Origin: Oscillospiraceae bacterium
GTDB lineage: Bacteria > Bacillota > Clostridia > Oscillospirales > Oscillospiraceae
Direction: 5' to 3'
NCBI GenBank assembly: GCA_017539635.1
Contig: JAFYCQ010000197.1
Coordinates: 1-17,552, forward strand
DNA length: 17,552 nt
The notes beneath the pieces are model-generated. The model made no database searches. It saw only the letters and a list, made by a program, of their open reading frames with translations, and was not told the DNA's origin. Of this stretch, positions 17,201 through 17,552 are shown piece after piece. Every line of letters begins with the position of its first letter. Position 1 is the stretch's first letter. The position numbers and the translations under genes were made by a program.

Positions 17201-17552
17201 GTCTTCGCCCGGAACGGAGTCATCCAGGAAAAGCTGTATCCCATAGCGGCTGCCGATCTTGTGCTTGAGGCAGGAAGATCCATCAAGCTGGTCTTCCCCG
17301 GCGGAGGCGGCACGGCATATACATTCGAAGGCGGCTTTACAGGCGCGAGTGAGGACATAACATACACGCTTACCGGCGGCGCAGGCAATCCTTATACTCT
17401 TGAGCAGACAGACTCGGCAAGCTTTACTCTGCCTAAGTCCGGCCAGCCGGCTACGCTCAGCACCTCCGGCGGCACCTACGAGATCATCTTCGGCGGGAAA
17501 AAGGCAATATGCAAGATAGTGTCGTCTGCCGACGCCTCAAGCGGCTTCGAGC
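8300..17552 (+). CDS. Giant secreted modular surface protein, adhesin-like (3' partial, at least 3,084 codons)
   Basis: Reading the frame of the ATG at 8300 through to the right edge gives no stop codon. The start is firm: an in-frame TGA at 8291-8293 precedes it and AGGAAGG/GGTGAG-type sites lie just upstream. Residues 1-34 are a signal peptide (KKSIFKK, then a Leu/Met-rich core, cleavage near ALGA-DD). An acidic linker runs to about 210. A beta-rich N-terminal region (about 212-565) ends in a WQPAGKKVQVEF to FSVYVV sandwich segment. Eight Listeria-Bacteroides-type repeats span about 570-1527. Unclassified beta modules follow, with CnaB/SpaA-like modules near 1761-1870 and 2150-2270. A GGAV beta-helix covers about 2274-2780, and unclassified beta sandwiches run to the edge. 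Cysteines are few and scattered. The likely role is adhesion or cell-surface display; no catalytic motif was seen. The C-terminal anchor (SLH, LPXTG or other) is beyond the window. Confidence 0.93.
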   Translation, partial: MAKKSIFKKLVSFVLLMLMLLDAGFSPAITALGADDKPDVEVTNETVTGDSEAVVGESSDTGENSDPAVGSDTEGTDGEADKADKASAPEEAGAADPVIGEADEDNKEDKAGADKSEEEKSDAGKSEEDNKEQVSSDKEEESKDEKDEKSDKAEGEKSEESARAEAAKGTSDAKSFDSDKALEGQKEEEKEEEKAEKPAETAASPDAADYVFTQDVVYLKDILDALNIAPGNNYELTLSVDSDVLSLSETTLKNKNRDDITLTAFDYFDFAVLTMSKNKDVITVTLAYPEPVAPVIPSDDAITLTAEIKRPVEQNTRKGLSKMELIGEVSLTGALPKEGTLNVSYAGDIIPGAVLALFLGVTDAEGGAYLPAGSTVTLRSELIAEAIEEELALEINKAVIDEETGKPVYTTVSDASFEKDAAVFVADELESDGKAVIYTVSVAAREDKIPETAIPDIKLVGNMPANAVVDIQRTVTMIENRPSILSFDITIYANEKQKEKNRPWQPAGKKVQVEFVSDSLADGVEYDIYHIADGQAPELVDTVTAVGGAVGFEAESFSVYVVTDATFIRTYRFYTLDEYGEYTEYIFSTDSGESVSSQSITNGETLTVPANPVNPQDPTATFAGWFEDITPEGESTQVLASTAYDFNNIPEITQNEEVHLYAKFASFAYIIYHDQQGSLPDVTFSVVYTERVPLVGGSAEADISKRSVVYSGDNSMVFYGWSQAKISLPGSTHDDEGHIVKKEDDTITVTGTTHLYPIFKQVKWLSFVSGPAGTGATYYPETYYYDSLGPASLADRIPTRDGAYAFDGWYADSTLLSSGEVDPDNKGTKIANADGSLCPSTSATGISVDSSGNMTLTSNVTLYAVWTDITTANYTIVVVKQKATDSEGLPDNQKTYEYSESFLLSGLINQIVVVDSQYKALDNDDNYNALHTGANVSGTDNPYNNYQFNLTNSDSQKVIKADGSTVLYLRYDWITKPTITGSFSLTFADSVEAAGQASDSLPVAYNQDSGEYSKLPYGTALAGYVPSPDPDSGRDGYTFTGWFVDKACTTRAFFEAGDDYNNYSRNKALFDTMPGADMTFYAGWELEWYVVTIDPNYGAMYAYNGNTLEGTGSTWFWSAYGGQIQEYTTVTRDYVESDSGTWYYVNHAGDGFGGTLWPDRYTYYTQDPSEATEFTKFVREPGVYRYDGWYEVKPDGTEVPYDFNRIVTDNITIKLHWTKLGAYYINYVAGEGTLNGDDELEPVYVELDNDSYADNAEVVVTHSCDAPEGYEFVGWKIRGDQTQTIYRPGGTFTLLTSYAVTVQGKKTVYLDAVYTKHPNAKIVYDANGGVITQSQLDYGSIDDVSNPGSTIPLSGEYDSAENTVTVGGLVNNSKVYLADGSGFTMTDAEFVGWCNKPVYDPVNDSSAKLFLPGVQSTEVYNVNTNEPFTLYAVWAVDVNYHLNKDADANFGGDWSAEGYTKIDDVTYRKDAYLGSTLQWPPFDPVYTGSSPIVFRNWRTGPHADDDVYGFDTAVTRPLDLYAYWASPATVNIHAVDASGEIIADMDGDWLTTPFITVGPEQIDINTAFANTLCGNLPASNYTFAFAALSDSIANITEEPIASIKYSAEAGAVVVTFESGDSETLDGGSIYLVYYQTKSLGIGYLKAAAGGTLASVGVNNAPTSADLSAQYDMSAAVTAPMTYPTGGTYTYYSYAIGPAGAGNTAELTVLTAEKNSDEIRPSLLVRNTWRGFEYSTDSGTSWESCGYSPKLYTIYYESLPTVVTVSEKTFGKLSDMDEEFTYTVTVTQNGQASPVFQNSDTLKSGESKFMTLFYSPGQEQTLTVVQTENPSFTTSLSEASGLGTVDADARSWTYTTSAANDTPCVEFTNKHKSETITVHAARVEVTGGGIVLCDGWRSSAAEFTLSLDEEKEFRTELPGTVLVSGHPEYAMGAIFHGTDGGTDGSPVTPDGFSSVAAISYEPVEEGSNVYGLYLKDEAGEYGARQTELSGTSFNIYYLYYPKLTVHYLKESDNGALTPIEGASSGNITYNGTPLIMNGFPVVQKQKVEMPSGGLIISQTVGSSILNMPPLLDDGNNACDLVFSKIGVYTAETSDADPISNTSAAGANFSEELELILSIVDNQLKWSFDGINWKEFTNWPVVYAVYHERGYDLNITKTVPVDTGYKEPFTITVSSTAINRSSYAVEGTGSHTVTATPASGVTPGTITFTVTDGSSVKLIGLGAGTYTVTETGNDNFTLTAKLNNSDLSVANNSTVEDFDLNGEITLDLTNAPVPICRIGSREFYTISSAVEWIEQNAADFTGTIEMLVDYLMPSSDSPEISEYLNVTLTSIPGENKTITRKGTNTSGQMFNNSGVFTLQNVTIDGNGVSASGPVIANEGSLTIGTGAVLRNASNGGNGGAVNSSGGTVTIADGSSVTGNRAALGGAVYASGGTVVISGGSVRDNHAANGGAVYYAGSDTVTVSGGSVSENTAANGGAIYLHSGALTVSGGSMSQNSATSKGGAVFSENAVVNVSGGTIGGSGAGNTAANGGAVYSEAGTVNLSGGTISHNSASVNGGGINVNSAVISMTGGTLDSNTASSDGGAVYTVSGALSISNGTVSNNTATGNGGGVYAASGAVTLTNNTTLFSGNGAANGGAVFTGSGSLSANKVNFTNNNTASVNGGAVYIDSGSATFTNCTINGNSANNGAAVFDNTGTVTFSAGTVKNNTASNGGAVGVGSTTSRLNFSGNIQIINNTMGTAESNVFLDQDTDAVINASGLGSDAAIGIYVAGDVTADLFMHRGVPSARFGAYTSDSNITKFSNDRLSGLSVQKDTNSKKLFWGKSFTIEVRYLSNFTDFTSIEGTLKKVDSNNTISYFAPSSNCSASEIADDLRSHHTISDLAATASFAAAFVGNVSFNFADNIKDVTWDSINNQWSFIKRDGTSTTGNKLVVYYSEPTYISIENNTGSTLTVSSLTVLGQSAADTGYGYVFARNGVIQEKLYPIAAADLVLEAGRSIKLVFPGGGGTAYTFEGGFTGASEDITYTLTGGAGNPYTLEQTDSASFTLPKSGQPATLSTSGGTYEIIFGGKKAICKIVSSADASSGFE
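8402..8932 (+). other. Acidic low-complexity linker of the giant protein
   Basis: About 175 residues directly after the signal peptide consist almost entirely of Asp, Glu, Lys, Ser, Ala and Gly, with recurring units such as EKSDKAEGEKSEE and runs like EEEKEEEK. No hydrophobic core is possible, so this should be a disordered, highly charged spacer. Such linkers occur near the ends of wall or S-layer proteins and may bind cations or keep the functional head away from the wall. Confidence 0.85.
9746..9987 (+). other. Beta-sandwich segment ending in FSVYVV (giant protein)
   Basis: The sequence runs from PSILSFDITIYANEKQ through WQPAGKKVQVEF and DGVEYDIYHI to FSVYVV. The pattern of W-x-P, then V-x-V-x-F, then an I-Y-H-I strand and a closing F-S-x-Y-V-V strand recurs in large Clostridia surface proteins directly ahead of repeat arrays. 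I recognise the pattern but cannot give a firm family name. It closes the N-terminal region before the first repeat. Confidence 0.5.
10007..12880 (+). repeat. Eight Listeria-Bacteroides-type (InlB B-repeat-like) modules in the giant protein
   Basis: Each module has an F/Y-x-G/N-W core and closes with a strand like LYAVW. Approximate limits and signatures are: 10007-10294 (FAGWFED, LYAKF); 10298-10579 (FYGWSQA, LYPIF); 10580-10900 (FDGWYAD, LYAVW); 11222-11557 (FTGWFVD, FYAGW); 11561-11956 (YDGWYEV, IKLHW); 11963-12250 (FVGWKIR, YLDAVY); 12251-12607 (FVGWCNK, LYAVW); 12611-12880 (FRNWRTG, LYAYW). A spacer at 10901-11221 looks like a MucBP-type module (ANYTIVVVKQK). These are beta-grasp-like modules that extend surface proteins from the cell. 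The copies share only the core motif and differ in loop length, so they are old duplications, not a recent tandem array. Confidence 0.8.
13580..13912 (+). other. CnaB/SpaA-like pilin module A (giant protein)
   Basis: The segment begins VTVSEKTFGKLS, continues with EFTYTVTVTQNG and LTVVQTEN, and ends CVEFTNKH. This order of a Lys on the first strand (codon 13598), a Glu (codon 13778) and an Asn in the last strand (codon 13901) matches the residues that form an intramolecular isopeptide bond in CnaB-type domains. The bond itself is inferred. The module sits among beta-rich segments of no clear family. Confidence 0.5.
14746..15108 (+). other. CnaB/SpaA-like pilin module B (giant protein)
   Basis: The module opens with YDLNITKTVPVD, followed by EPFTITVSS, LGAGTYTVTET and ITLDLTNAP, the strand order of SpaA/CnaB-type modules. 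The candidate isopeptide trio is Lys at codon 14762, Glu at 14981 and Asn at 15101. It directly precedes the beta-helix, where a rigid, protease-resistant joint would make sense. Confidence 0.6.
15119..16640 (+). repeat. GGAV parallel beta-helix, 13 repeats of about 26 residues (giant protein)
   Basis: The glycine pair of the G-G-A/G-V/I-Y motif recurs at 15485, 15563, 15638, 15716, 15794, 15881, 15959, 16037, 16115, 16196, 16277, 16352 and 16427. The steps are 78, 75, 78, 78, 87, 78, 78, 78, 81, 81, 75 and 75 bp. Each unit reads roughly N-T-A-x-N-G-G-A-V-Y, then a short strand, then V-S-G-G-x-V/I-S-x-N. This is the signature of right-handed parallel beta-helices like the chlamydial polymorphic membrane protein (Pmp) repeats and other adhesins. 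The array is capped before it by ICRIGSREFYTISSAVEWI, a typical N-terminal helix-entry segment. At DNA level the 14-bp aacggcggcgctgt and close variants recur. Confidence 0.9.
16641..17552 (+). other. Unclassified beta-rich modules after the beta-helix (giant protein, continues past window)
   Basis: The frame continues without a stop through a closing segment (SVQKDTNSKKLFWGKSFTIEV), a mixed segment containing a short helix (SEIADDLRSHHTISDLA), and a beta sandwich with YISIENNTGSTLTVSSLTV, LVLEAGRSIKLVF and YEIIFGGKKAICKIV. I recognise no family. The last segment could be an immunoglobulin-like domain leading to the C-terminal anchor outside the window. Confidence 0.6.

Overview
The window looks like chromosomal DNA from a Gram-positive-type anaerobe, probably of the class Clostridia. 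The evidence is a secreted hydrolase carrying three S-layer homology (SLH) domains, AGGAG-type ribosome binding sites, a stand-alone FmdE-family protein, and a very large secreted repeat protein of the kind gut Firmicutes encode. The genus cannot be told from the sequence. No rRNA, tRNA, CRISPR array, insertion sequence or phage gene was seen.

Layout. (1) 1-1220, plus strand: the C-terminal two thirds of an ABC exporter cut by the window edge. (2) 1295-1332: a perfect 15-bp hairpin, followed at 1356-1793 by a small single-pass membrane protein with a helical tail. (3) 1830-1862: a terminator hairpin between converging genes. (4) 1868-7860, minus strand: a tightly packed gene row, in transcription order a YccF-family membrane protein, an unusual SLC1/DAACS-type transporter with an extra N-terminal domain, a secreted GH3 beta-N-acetylglucosaminidase with SLH anchors, an FmdE-family metal protein, and an ATP-grasp protein. 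(5) 7861-8299: a divergent intergenic region with a strong plus-strand promoter, a minus-strand -10 box and a long leader. (6) 8300 to the right edge, plus strand: one uninterrupted reading frame of at least 3,084 codons with no stop in the window.

The giant frame fills over half the window. It encodes a secreted modular surface protein: signal peptide, long acidic Lys/Glu/Asp/Ser linker, beta-rich N-terminal region, eight Listeria-Bacteroides-type repeats, two pilin-like (CnaB/SpaA-type) modules, then a right-handed beta-helix of thirteen GGAV repeats with a period of about 26 residues. Its C-terminus, and so its mode of anchoring, lies outside the window. Long antisense open frames across it are shadows.

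Taken together, the right part reads as a cell-surface locus. A wall-anchored glycosidase that can release N-acetylglucosamine sits next to a transporter whose substrate-side-chain residues differ from acidic amino acid carriers, and a giant adhesin-like protein diverges from the same intergenic region. The functional linkage is inference from position only.
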